Source of the DNA: Streptomyces griseoaurantiacus
GTDB lineage: Bacteria; Actinomycetota; Actinomycetes; Streptomycetales; Streptomycetaceae
DNA length: 64,000 nt
Assembly: GCA_014656015.1 (NCBI GenBank)
Contig: BNBP01000024.1
Coordinates: 25,174-89,173, forward strand
Direction of reading: 5' to 3'
The notes below the pieces were generated by a model that was given only the letters and a program-made list of their open reading frames with translations, was not told the DNA's origin and made no database searches. Made by a program: the position numbers and the translations under genes. The number at the start of each line of letters is the position of its first letter. Position 1 is the stretch's first letter. Below are positions 52,019 through 60,989 of this stretch, piece after piece.

Positions 52019-52954
52019 ATGGCCGCTCTCGGATGGCTCACCCCCCGTAGGCGCTCCGCCACCGCGCGGAGCGTGCTGGCAGGCGAGGCCTCGGCGGAGG
52101 CCGCGCGCAAGACGTCCCAGGACGCCACCACCCCGGCCGCGCCCGACCACGTGGAACCGGAACCCGAGTTCCCCGTCCTCGGCGACGACCGGGCCGCCGC
52201 CTTCTTCGACCTGGACAACACCGTCATGCAGGGCGCCGCCCTCTTCCACTTCGGGCGGGGCCTGTACAAGCGGAAGTTCTTCGACACCCGCGAACTCGCC
52301 CGCTTCGCCTGGCAGCAGGCCTGGTTCCGGCTGGCCGGCGTCGAGGACCCCGAGCACATGCAGGAGGCCCGCGACTCCGCGCTCTCCATCGTCAAGGGCC
52401 ACCGCGTCGCCGAGCTGCAGTCGATCGGCGAGGAGATCTACGACGAGTACATGGCCGAGCGCATCTGGCCCGGCACCCGCGCGCTGGCCCAGGCGCACCT
52501 CGACGCCGGACAGAAGGTGTGGCTCGTCACCGCCGCCCCCGTGGAGATCGCCACGGTGATCGCCCGCCGGCTCGGTCTGACCGGCGCGCTGGGCACGGTC
52601 GCCGAGTCCGTCGACGGCGTCTACACCGGCCGCCTCGTCGGCGAACCGCTGCACGGCCCGGCGAAGGCGGAGGCCGTGCGGGCGCTGGCCGCGGCGGAGG
52701 GCCTGGACCTGTCCCGCTGCGCCGCCTACAGCGACAGCCACAACGACATCCCGATGCTCTCCCTCGTCGGGCACCCGTACGCGATCAACCCCGACGCCAA
52801 GCTGCGCAAGCACGCGCGCCGGCTCGACTGGCGCCTGCGGGACTACCGCACCGGGCGCAAGGCGGCGAAGGTCGGCATCCCCGCGGCGGCGGGCGTCGGC
52901 GCCGTGGCGGGCGGCACGGCCGCCGCGATCGCGCTGACCCGCCGGCGCCGCTAG
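52019..52954 (+). CDS. HAD-superfamily hydrolase, SerB-like IB family (311 aa)
   Basis: The HAD core has motif I FFDLDNTVMQGAALFHFG (DxDxT), motif II VWLVTAAPVEIA, and motifs III/IV GPAKAEAVRAL and AYSDSHNDIPML. An N-terminal extension of about 60 residues is unconserved, and the C terminus holds one hydrophobic Ala/Gly helix (AAGVGAVAGGTAAAIALT) that could be membrane-associated. Relatives are annotated as phosphoserine phosphatase-like or acyl-phosphatase-like; the substrate is unknown. TATGCT lies 12 bases before ATG 52019 without an RBS, so the message is probably leaderless. Confidence 0.85.
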   Translation: MAALGWLTPRRRSATARSVLAGEASAEAARKTSQDATTPAAPDHVEPEPEFPVLGDDRAAAFFDLDNTVMQGAALFHFGRGLYKRKFFDTRELARFAWQQAWFRLAGVEDPEHMQEARDSALSIVKGHRVAELQSIGEEIYDEYMAERIWPGTRALAQAHLDAGQKVWLVTAAPVEIATVIARRLGLTGALGTVAESVDGVYTGRLVGEPLHGPAKAEAVRALAAAEGLDLSRCAAYSDSHNDIPMLSLVGHPYAINPDAKLRKHARRLDWRLRDYRTGRKAAKVGIPAAAGVGAVAGGTAAAIALTRRRR

Positions 52955-53261
52955 CTCCTCGCGCGCCCCCGCCCCGGCCCCGCACGGGAACACCCGTCGC
53001 ACAGCGGCCTCCGGGCGCCCGCCAACACGTCGGACGTGAGCGGAACCCGAAGCCGAGCGGTCATCAAACGCTCAGTCGGCGATACGCAAACGCGTACGGA
53101 AGCGCAACAGAAGCGACGTAATCGACGATTTGAGCAACTGGGCGTAGCGCAGCCTGTACGAAGCGTTATTCTCCTCAGACGCAATCCGGCACCCCTCCGT
53201 CGCTACGACGGGTGAATGGTTCCGTACTGCACGTGATGGAAGCTCTGCCTCTGGGAGTCCC
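52955..53261. other. bldN upstream region
   Basis: 307 bases between the HAD gene and bldN. A large 5' control region is expected for this developmental sigma factor. No clear hairpin or BldD palindrome could be fixed by eye, and no open frame is convincing. Confidence 0.4.
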
Positions 53262-54035
53262 GTGTACCCACACGTCGGGGTTGACGCCTCGGGCCTGGCT
53301 ACGCTCCGCGCTACGGTCCACGACCTGCTGCGCGGTCTCGTCCCCACCGCGTACGCCGTCCCCGCCTTCGCCGCCGCCGCGCCCGTCGGCCCGTGCTACG
53401 CACTGGCCGACGGCAGCGCCGCGGTCGGTGGAAGACGCGGCCGACCGGGCCCCGCCACGACCGCCCGCCGTCCCGCGGCGGACAGTGACAGCGCCCGCAT
53501 GATGGACCTCGTCGAACGCGCTCAGGCCGGCGAGGCCGAAGCATTCGGGCGCCTGTACGACCAGTACAGCGACACCGTCCACCGCTACATCTACTACCGC
53601 GTGAACAGCAAGGCCACGGCCGAGGACCTCACAAGCGAGACCTTTCTGCGCGCGCTGCGCCGGATCGGCACCTTCACCTGGCAGGGCCGCGACTTCGGCG
53701 CCTGGCTCGTCACGATCGCCCGCAACCTCGTCGCCGACCACTTCAAGTCCAGCCGCTTCCGGCTGGAGGTCACCACCGGCGAGATGCTCGACGCCAACGA
53801 GGTCGAGCGCTCCCCCGAGGACTCCGTCCTGGAGCACCTCTCCAACGCCGCCCTCCTCGACGCCGTCCGCAGGCTCAACCCCCAGCAGCAGGAGTGCGTC
53901 ACGCTCCGGTTCCTCCAGGGCCTGTCCGTCGCCGAGACCGCCCGGGTCATGGGCAAGAACGAGGGGGCGATCAAGACCCTGCAGTACCGCGCCGTGCGCA
54001 CCCTCGCCCGACTGCTGCCCGAAGACGCCCGCTGA
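53262..54035 (+). CDS. bldN: ECF-type RNA polymerase sigma factor BldN, pro-form (257 aa)
   Basis: The developmental sigma factor needed for aerial mycelium formation, directing chaplin and rodlin genes. Residues 1-80 are the characteristic N-terminal extension (VYPHVGVDASGLATLRATV at the start) that is removed by proteolysis in Streptomyces coelicolor. Sigma region 2 follows (AFGRLYDQYSDTVHRYIYYR, DLTSETFLRALRRI), then region 4 (RLNPQQQECVTLRFLQGLSV, MGKNEGAIKTLQYRAVRTL). GTG 53262 has GGGAG upstream. rsbN, encoding its anti-sigma factor, lies downstream. Confidence 0.95.
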   Translation: MYPHVGVDASGLATLRATVHDLLRGLVPTAYAVPAFAAAAPVGPCYALADGSAAVGGRRGRPGPATTARRPAADSDSARMMDLVERAQAGEAEAFGRLYDQYSDTVHRYIYYRVNSKATAEDLTSETFLRALRRIGTFTWQGRDFGAWLVTIARNLVADHFKSSRFRLEVTTGEMLDANEVERSPEDSVLEHLSNAALLDAVRRLNPQQQECVTLRFLQGLSVAETARVMGKNEGAIKTLQYRAVRTLARLLPEDAR

Positions 54036-54149
54036 CCCCGCCCCGATCCACAGCCCCCCGTACGCCCGTTGACGCCCGATGACCGAGCGTCACCTCAACT
54101 CACCTTCCGTCGACGGCCCGTTGGCCGTACGGCCGGATCGCCCGCCGTC

Positions 54150-54178
54150 CGTAACCCAAGTGCCAAGCCGCTCGTTGT
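54150..54178 (+). promoter_or_regulatory. Candidate sigma-BldN promoter for rsbN
   Basis: CGTAAC (54150-54155) and CGTTGT (54173-54178) are spaced by 17 bases and match the CGTAAC / CGTTGA elements reported for sigma-BldN targets except at the last base. It lies about 130 bases before the rsbN start, in the bldN-rsbN gap. The known dependence of rsbN on BldN makes this plausible. Confidence 0.6.
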
Positions 54179-54308
54179 GCGGGATACAGGCTCCCTGTGG
54201 TCACACCTTGCCGACTCTGCTCACCCTTTCGTGTGCAAGTGGTCGGAGGTGTGCAACCCTCAGGACCCCCTGGGGAGTCGACCGTCATGACGAGAGGAGG
54301 TGCCGCCA

Positions 54309-55556
54309 GTGATCGCGAACGTATCGGCGCACCGGCGGGCGAACGCCTTCGCCCAGGCCCTGGAGGAGCTGACCGACCGGGGCCCGGCGGCCGAGCAGCC
54401 CGACCTTCCGGACACGGCTCCGAGCACGGAGGAGGGCACCGGGCAACAGCGTCTGCTCGCCCTCGCCGCGGGCCTCGGCGAGCTGCCCAAACCCCAGCTC
54501 GACCCCGAGGTCAAGGTCGTGCAGCGCGCGCAGCTCGTGGCCGCGATGGAGGCCATGCTGCGCGAGGGCACGGCCGGGGGCGAGGCGCCGGATCCCGCGG
54601 TGCCCGAGCAGCGCGACGCCCGCGAACGCGGCGCGCACCGGGCGAGCCCCCTGGCGAAACTGCGTCCGCGCACCCGGCTGGCCAAGGGCCTGACCGCAGG
54701 CGGACTCGGCCTCGGGGTGGCCGCCGCGTCCTTCGGCGGCGTCGCCGCCGCCAGCACGGACGCCCTGCCCGGGGATTCGCTCTACGGCCTCAAACGCGGC
54801 ATCGAGGACGTCCGGCTCAACCTCGCCGACGGCGACTCCGACCGCGGCCGCCTCTACCTCGACCAGGCCTCCACCCGGCTGAGCGAGGCGCGCCGGCTGA
54901 TGGAGCGCGACCGCTCGGGCCCGCTGGACCACGAATCCCTGAGCGAGGTCCGCCGCGCCCTCAACGGCATGCGGCACGACGCCTCCGAAGGGCACCGCCT
55001 GCTGCACGAGGCCTATGCGCAGGACCCCGATTCCCTGGGCCCCATCAGAACCCTCTCCGCCTTCTCCCGCTCCCACCGCGAGGCCTGGAGCGAGCTGAGC
55101 AGGCGGCTGCCGGTGCAGCTCGGGGACGTGGCGAGCGAGGTCTCGGAGGTCTTCGCCGCCATAAACGACGAGGTCGCACCGCTCCAGTCGCTCCTGCCCC
55201 CGGCCCCGCCGGTGGACGGCACCGAGGACGAGCGGGGCTCCGCCCCCGCCCCGTCCACCGGCTCCGCCCGCGGCGACCACCCGGAATCCGGCACCGGCCG
55301 GAGCAGCTCCCCGGGCAGCCACCGCGGTGGCACCGCCCACAAGCCCGAGCCCTCCGCCTCCCACGGCCGCGAGGAGGGCCTGCTCGGCGGCAGCACCGGC
55401 GGCCTGCTCGACCCGCCCTCGCGCAGCGCCGGCGCCGGCCCGTCGACGGGCGGCGGCAGCAGCAAGAACCCGACCATGGAGCCCGACGTCACCCTCCCGC
55501 CGCTCCTCCCGGGCCTGCTGCCGGGCCTCGGCATCGACACGGAGGACGCCGAGTAG
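54309..55556 (+). CDS. rsbN: Anti-sigma factor RsbN (DUF5667-type membrane protein, 415 aa)
   Basis: A bitopic membrane protein that holds sigma-BldN inactive. The cytoplasmic N-terminal 120 residues (NVSAHRRANAFAQALEEL, KPQLDPEVKVVQRAQLVAAM) bind the sigma factor; one membrane helix follows (GLTAGGLGLGVAAASFGGVA). The outer domain is DUF5667-like (DALPGDSLYGLKRGIEDVRL), then a Ser/Gly/Pro-rich tail. GTG 54309 is preferred to GTG 54300 because GAGGAGG ends 8 bases before it. Immediately downstream of bldN on the same strand. Confidence 0.9.
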   Translation: MIANVSAHRRANAFAQALEELTDRGPAAEQPDLPDTAPSTEEGTGQQRLLALAAGLGELPKPQLDPEVKVVQRAQLVAAMEAMLREGTAGGEAPDPAVPEQRDARERGAHRASPLAKLRPRTRLAKGLTAGGLGLGVAAASFGGVAAASTDALPGDSLYGLKRGIEDVRLNLADGDSDRGRLYLDQASTRLSEARRLMERDRSGPLDHESLSEVRRALNGMRHDASEGHRLLHEAYAQDPDSLGPIRTLSAFSRSHREAWSELSRRLPVQLGDVASEVSEVFAAINDEVAPLQSLLPPAPPVDGTEDERGSAPAPSTGSARGDHPESGTGRSSSPGSHRGGTAHKPEPSASHGREEGLLGGSTGGLLDPPSRSAGAGPSTGGGSSKNPTMEPDVTLPPLLPGLLPGLGIDTEDAE

Positions 55557-55584
55557 AAGCCGGGCGGGCAGAGCGGGAAGCCGC

Positions 55585-55632
55585 ACGCGTACGGGGGGCG
55601 CCCTTGGTGACGGGGGCGCCCCCCGTACGCGT
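55585..55632. terminator. Long hairpin between rsbN and the acyltransferase gene
   Basis: A perfect 19-bp stem (ACGCGTACGGGGGGCGCCC / GGGCGCCCCCCGTACGCGT) with a 10-base loop, between convergent genes. Confidence 0.85.
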
Positions 55633-55670
55633 CCGCACGCGGCGCCGCCCGCACGGCCCGCGGCACTCGG

Positions 55671-56741
<1,071 letters not shown>

Positions 56742-56784
56742 CGTTGCTGCGCTCCTCGGTTCGCGCTCTGCTGGGCGCTCTGCG

Positions 56785-57879
56785 TCAGTGGGCGTCCCCG
56801 GCGCCGGGCGCCGGTGGGCCCGCCGGGGACGGGTGCGGGGACCGGGTGCCGCCCGGCACGGGCAGTGCGGCGATCCGGTCGACGGCGCCCGCCACGGCCT
56901 CCGGCGGGAGCAGCCCGGGTCCCAGGCCGCGCGCGAAGTCCTCGAAGGTCCCGGCGGTCGTGTGGGCGGGCACGAAGCCCAGCGTGTCGCGCATCTGGTC
57001 CGTCGCCACCACCCGGCCGTGGGTCAGCAGGCGGATCTGCTCGGGCGAGAAGTCCGTCATGCCCAGCGTACGGAAGGCGGAACCGGCCCAGGTGACGGCG
57101 GGCAGCGGCAGCGGCACAGTGGGCCGGCCCAGCCGCCGGGCGCACTGCGAGAGCAGCAGAACCCCCTCGCCCGCGATGTTGAAGGTGCCGCTGTTGAGCG
57201 TGGCCCGCCGCTCCTCGGCGGAGCCGAGCCACAGGGCCTCGATCACGTCGTCCTCGTGCACGAACTGCAGCCGCGGGTCGTATCCGAACACGGTCGGCAG
57301 CACGGGCAGCGAGAAGTACGAGGCGAGCGGCGAATCCCCGCTGGGCCCCAGGATGTTGGCGAAGCGCAGCACGCACACGGCCACGTCGGGACGCCGCCGG
57401 GCGAACCCGCGGACATAGCCCTCGACCTCGACGGTGTCCTTGGCGAAGCCGCCGCTGGGCAGCGACTTCGGCGGCGTCGTCTCGGTGAAGACGGCCGGGT
57501 CGCGGGGGGCCGAACCGTAGACATTGGTGCTGGACTTCACGACCAGCCGCCTGACCTTCGGCGACTTCTGGCAGGCACCGAGGAGCTGCATCGTGCCGAT
57601 GACGTTGGTCTCCTTGACCGAGGCCCGGCTGCCGCTGCCCAGCGGGGTGCCGCTGACGTCCATGTGGACGACCGTGTCGGCCGCGGTCTGCGCGAGCACC
57701 CGGGCGATGGTCGGCTGCCTGATGTCGGCCCGCACGAACTCCGCGTCGCCCAGGTCGTGCTCGGGCTCGACGGCGTCCACGGCGACGACCCGGTCGACGT
57801 CGGGGTCCCGCCCGAGGCGCCGCACGAACCTGCCCGCCAGCGGACGGGCCACCCCGGTCACCAGCACGACCTTTCCCAA
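56785..57879 (-). CDS. NAD-dependent epimerase/dehydratase (364 aa), probable TTG start
   Basis: An extended SDR: nucleotide motif VVLVTGVARPLAGRFV (a variant GxxGxxG), IRQPTIARVL, STNVYGSAPRDP in place of the usual catalytic Ser region, and GFAKDTVEVEGYVRGF where YxxxK is not obvious. The homology begins at GKVVLVTG, and the only start there is TTG 57879, with GGAAGGGAAGG 8 bases upstream. A longer GTG frame to 58026 lacks homology. It is probably a sugar-nucleotide or envelope-modifying enzyme, co-transcribed with the downstream acyltransferase. Confidence 0.82.
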   Translation of the reverse strand: MGKVVLVTGVARPLAGRFVRRLGRDPDVDRVVAVDAVEPEHDLGDAEFVRADIRQPTIARVLAQTAADTVVHMDVSGTPLGSGSRASVKETNVIGTMQLLGACQKSPKVRRLVVKSSTNVYGSAPRDPAVFTETTPPKSLPSGGFAKDTVEVEGYVRGFARRRPDVAVCVLRFANILGPSGDSPLASYFSLPVLPTVFGYDPRLQFVHEDDVIEALWLGSAEERRATLNSGTFNIAGEGVLLLSQCARRLGRPTVPLPLPAVTWAGSAFRTLGMTDFSPEQIRLLTHGRVVATDQMRDTLGFVPAHTTAGTFEDFARGLGPGLLPPEAVAGAVDRIAALPVPGGTRSPHPSPAGPPAPGAGDAH

Positions 57880-58200
57880 GACCAGTGCCTTCCCTTCCGC
57901 CGCCCTCGGCCCCGGCACGCCGCCGTGCGCCTCCCGGTACCCCCGAACACGCGGCGGTACCTTCCCGCACGGTAACCCGCACGTTCCCGCGGACACCGGC
58001 ACACGCCCGCATCCGCTCCCGGTCATCCGATCAGAACCGGGCGGGCGCTGTCACGCCCAACCACCGGATCCGGCCGCCCGAGGAGCCACCGGGCACCGTA
58101 CGGAGACGGCTGTGGCCCCCCGTCCTCGGAAGGACGGGGGGCCACAGAACACGCCGCGACGCGTCGCGTGCGTTACCGCATGCCGTGCACTACCGCGCGG
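57880..58200. other. Gap between the epimerase and small basic protein genes
   Basis: 321 bases with a terminator hairpin near the right end and presumably the epimerase promoter. No other supported feature. Confidence 0.5.
58111..58146 (-). terminator. Terminator after the small basic protein gene
   Basis: A perfect 16-bp stem TGTGGCCCCCCGTCCT / AGGACGGGGGGCCACA with a 4-base loop, 55 bases beyond the stop. Confidence 0.8.
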
Positions 58201-58299
58201 CTACTTCTTGTTGCGGCGCTGCACTCGCGTGCGCTTCAGCAGCTTGCGGTGCTTCTTCTTGGCCATCCGCTTGCGCCGCTTCTTGATAACAGAGCCCAC
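58201..58299 (-). CDS. AURKAIP1/COX24-domain small basic protein (32 aa)
   Basis: A 32-residue protein starting at GTG 58299 (VGSVIKKRRKRMAKKKHRKL, ending RTRVQRRNKK), about 60 percent Lys plus Arg. The KKRRKRMAKKKHRKLLKRTR core is the AURKAIP1/COX24 signature conserved throughout Actinobacteria and related to the mitochondrial small-subunit protein mS38. A ribosomal role is therefore likely. GAGGG lies 6-7 bases upstream, and a perfect terminator follows. Strong conservation in this position next to bdtA supports that it is real despite its size. Confidence 0.9.
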   Translation of the reverse strand: MGSVIKKRRKRMAKKKHRKLLKRTRVQRRNKK

Positions 58300-58442
58300 G
58301 ACTACCCTCGCTCACTTCTCATCACTCGGTGCTGGGCGCCATGGGCCCATACGACCTACGAGGGGCCAGCCTACCCGCCCCGGGCGCCGAGCTTGTAATC
58401 GAGGGTTCCGAGGGGCCTGTGACGGTCCGGTCGCCTCCTCGG

Positions 58443-58655
58443 TCAGGCCGTCTCCACCCCCACGTAGCTGTCCTTGAGGTACTCGTGCACCGCCTGCTCC
58501 GGCACCCGGAAGGACCTGCCCACCCGGATCGCCGGCAGATGACCGCTGTGCACCAAGCGGTACACGGTCATCTTCGACACTCGCATCACCGCGGCGACTT
58601 CCGCCACGGTCAGGAACTGAACCTCGTTCAGAGGCCTCTCGCCAGCAGCAGCCAT
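58443..58655 (-). CDS. bdtA: BldC-like MerR-type helix-turn-helix protein, BdtA (70 aa)
   Basis: A 70-residue DNA-binding protein of the excisionase/BldC class: FLTVAEVAAVMRVSKMTVYR forms the winged HTH, then HSGHLPAIRVGRSFRVPE and a C-terminal YLKDSYVGVETA. Length, sequence and position just upstream of the small basic protein match the Streptomyces gene called bdtA, known as a BldD target. ATG 58655 is used; a longer frame to 58859 has no homology. The name rests on memory of the family. Confidence 0.85.
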   Translation of the reverse strand: MAAAGERPLNEVQFLTVAEVAAVMRVSKMTVYRLVHSGHLPAIRVGRSFRVPEQAVHEYLKDSYVGVETA

Positions 58656-58785
58656 GACACACCTGAACCTTCCGCACTCGACGGCCACCGGCTTCCCCTT
58701 CCGGTGACTCTTCGTCGTTGCGTGCTCACTCCCCAGACTAGGGGCGGGTGATGCAAGTGGGGAAGAGGGGGATCTCCCCGGCGGC

Positions 58786-59601
58786 CTACTGTGACAGACA
58801 CGCTCGATTGAGTACATAGCGAGTAAGCGGCCGGTAGTAAGAGGACCGCGCAGCGTCATCGAGGGGCACGACGACGGACACGCGCCCCTCCGCCTGCCCC
58901 ACGAAGGGCGCGGGATCGTTCACGTCCGCCGGTCCGACCGCCTCGAACCCCAGCTGACCTGCGCCGCAGATCCACCCGTGGTCGCCGATCACGAGCCCGG
59001 GGAGCGGCCCGCCGCCCTCCGCGGCCGCCGCCAGGGCCAGCCGGACGGGCAGCGGGGAGTGCGTGTGCGCGCCGGGCTCACAACCGGCGGCTTCGGCGGC
59101 GGGGTCACGGACGCACCCGACTCCCCGTACGTACGCGAGACGGTGGGTGCGTAGACCGAACCGGGTCGTTATGTCGACACAGCGACCCTGCGCCGGGGTG
59201 AGGACGGCACATCCCGCCGTCGACAAGGCGTCTGCGAGCGCGACGTAGAAACCCAGGAGCCGGTGCGGGTGACCGGTACCGAGCAGCACGGGTTCCCGGT
59301 GCCGCGCGGCCCGCGCCAGCCGGGCCGCGAAGGCGTGCAGCGCGAGAACGGTACGACCGGGGTCGATCACATCCTGACCGGAGGTGCACCGGGGATCGTC
59401 CGAGACGCCGCACCTCTCGGCCATGAGCCGCAGCACGTCGCGTTCGTCCCATACCCCTTCGGGATCGACACCGATCGTCACCCGTGGATCGCGCAGGCCG
59501 AAGAGCCGGTAACTGCGCAGACTCACCTCCCGCGGCGTCCCCACCACCCCGGCGAGCCCCGTGCGCAACAGATGGGCCCGCAGCTCCCTGGTAAGCACCA
59601 C
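58786..59601 (-). CDS. Phosphatase-like protein conserved in Streptomyces (271 aa)
   Basis: Contains VTIGVDPEGVWDERDVLRLM, LLGTGHPHRLLGFYVALADA, GCEPGAHTHSPLPVRLAL and VIGDHGWICGAGQLGFEAVG, all part of a family usually annotated as phosphatase without direct evidence. The catalytic residues cannot be assigned. The start is uncertain: GTG 59601 (LTRELRAHLLRTGLAG follows) fits the conserved region best, and GTG 59658 is in frame. It follows the tandem 30-bp repeat array on the same strand. Confidence 0.7.
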   Translation of the reverse strand: MVLTRELRAHLLRTGLAGVVGTPREVSLRSYRLFGLRDPRVTIGVDPEGVWDERDVLRLMAERCGVSDDPRCTSGQDVIDPGRTVLALHAFAARLARAARHREPVLLGTGHPHRLLGFYVALADALSTAGCAVLTPAQGRCVDITTRFGLRTHRLAYVRGVGCVRDPAAEAAGCEPGAHTHSPLPVRLALAAAAEGGGPLPGLVIGDHGWICGAGQLGFEAVGPADVNDPAPFVGQAEGRVSVVVPLDDAARSSYYRPLTRYVLNRACLSQ

Positions 59602-59670
59602 GCCACGGAATGTTACGGCTCCGGCGCCCCGCGGGAGGCGCTCTCCGACGTCCCGCACGCGACGCCGGCC

Positions 59671-59850
59671 GGCCCCCTACGGCAGGAGCACGCCCCTGAC
59701 GGCGGGAACCCGACTCGGCATCCCCCTGACGGCAGGCCCCCCGCGCAGCACACCCCTGACGGCAGGCCCCCCGCGCAGCACACCCCTCACGGCAGGAGCC
59801 CCGCGCAGCGCGAACCTCACGGCAGGAGCCCTCGCAGGGGGAACGCCGCC
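59671..59850. repeat. 30-bp tandem repeat array at the acuC 3' end
   Basis: Five to six units with an exact 30-base period; two adjacent units (59731-59760 and 59761-59790) differ only near their right ends. The core is CCTGACGGCAGG or CCTCACGGCAGG. The right-most unit covers the last codons and stop of acuC (Leu-Leu-Pro-stop), so the array is a repeated copy of the gene end running downstream into the intergenic region. Confidence 0.85.
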
Positions 59851-60989
59851 CGCCGCGTCGCCCGCACCGCCTGGTCCAGCCGGTCCGCGGGGTCGTAGCC
59901 CGCCTCCCAGTCCGCGTGGGCCACCGGCCACAGCCCGTCCGTCATCCGCCCCGGACCGAGCTGCCGCGTCCGCGCGTACACCCGCTGCCGCCACCCCTCG
60001 GGGATCACCGTCTCCGGCGCGATCTCGTGCCCCGCCGCGATGCCCACGAGATGCGTCCAGGACCGTGGCACCACCTCCACGACCGCGTAACCGCCCCCGC
60101 CCAGCGCCACCCAGCGCCCGTCCGCGTGACGGTGCGCCAGTTCGTGGCAGGCGAGCTGCACCGCCCGCTGCGCGTCCAGCGACACCGCGAGATGCGCCAG
60201 CGGATCCTCGAAGTGCGTGTCCGCCCCGTGCTGCGAGACCAGCACCTGCGGCCGGAACTCCGCCACCAGCTCCGGCACCACCGCGTGGAAGGCCCGCAGC
60301 CAGCCCGCGTCCCCCGTCCCGGCCGGCAGCGCCACGTTCACCGCCGAGCCCTCCGCACCCGGGGCCCCGGTCTCTTCCGGCCACCCGGTCTGCGGGAACA
60401 GGGTCCGCGGATGCTCGTGCAGCGAGATCGTCAGCACCCGCGGGTCCTCCCAGAACGCCGCCTGCACCCCGTCCCCGTGATGCACGTCGACGTCCACGTA
60501 CACGACCCGCTCCGCACCCAGCTCGAGCAGCCGTGCGACGGCGAGCGCCGCGTCGTTGTACACGCAGAACCCGGACGCCGCGGCCGGCATCGCATGGTGC
60601 AGCCCGCCCGAGAAGTTGACCGCGTGCAGCGCCTCGCCCCGCCACACCGCCTCCGCCGCGCCCACCGACTGCCCCGCGATCAGCGCCGACGCCTCGTGCA
60701 TCCCGGCGAACGCGGGATCGTCCAGCGTGCCGAGCCCGTACTTCGTGTCCGCCGCGGCCGGATCCGCGGACGCCGCCCGCACCGCCGCCACGTAGTCCTC
60801 GCGGTGCACGAGCCGCAGCGTCGACTCCCCGGCGGCCCGGGCCGCGACCACGTCGACGTGCCGGTCCAGCCCGAGGGCGTCCACCAGGTCCTTGGTCAGC
60901 GCCAGCCGGACCGGATCCATCGGATGGTCCGGCCCGAAGTCATAGCCCGTTACCCGCTCGTCCCACATCAGCCGTGCGCGCCCGCTCAT
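59817..60989 (-). CDS. acuC: Acetoin utilisation protein AcuC, class I HDAC-fold deacetylase (390 aa)
   Basis: A zinc histone-deacetylase-fold enzyme. Active-site blocks are FSGGLHHAMPAAASGFCVYND, VVYVDVDVHHGDGVQAAFW (zinc Asp and charge-relay His), ISLHEHPRTLFPQTG and LVSQHGADTHFEDP. AcuC removes acetyl groups from acetyl-CoA synthetase in other bacteria and so activates it. ATG 60989 is used. The upstream MFS gene overlaps its start by 50 bases on the same strand, suggesting one transcript. Confidence 0.92.
   Translation of the reverse strand: MSGRARLMWDERVTGYDFGPDHPMDPVRLALTKDLVDALGLDRHVDVVAARAAGESTLRLVHREDYVAAVRAASADPAAADTKYGLGTLDDPAFAGMHEASALIAGQSVGAAEAVWRGEALHAVNFSGGLHHAMPAAASGFCVYNDAALAVARLLELGAERVVYVDVDVHHGDGVQAAFWEDPRVLTISLHEHPRTLFPQTGWPEETGAPGAEGSAVNVALPAGTGDAGWLRAFHAVVPELVAEFRPQVLVSQHGADTHFEDPLAHLAVSLDAQRAVQLACHELAHRHADGRWVALGGGGYAVVEVVPRSWTHLVGIAAGHEIAPETVIPEGWRQRVYARTRQLGPGRMTDGLWPVAHADWEAGYDPADRLDQAVRATRRAAFPLRGLLP

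Noticed and set aside
58656..58785. A BldD operator before bdtA
   Set aside because: The family is known as a BldD target, but no stretch here matches the palindromic BldD consensus closely enough by eye.
59671..59850. CRISPR-like array
   Set aside because: The repeats are contiguous with no unique spacers and derive from the acuC end.
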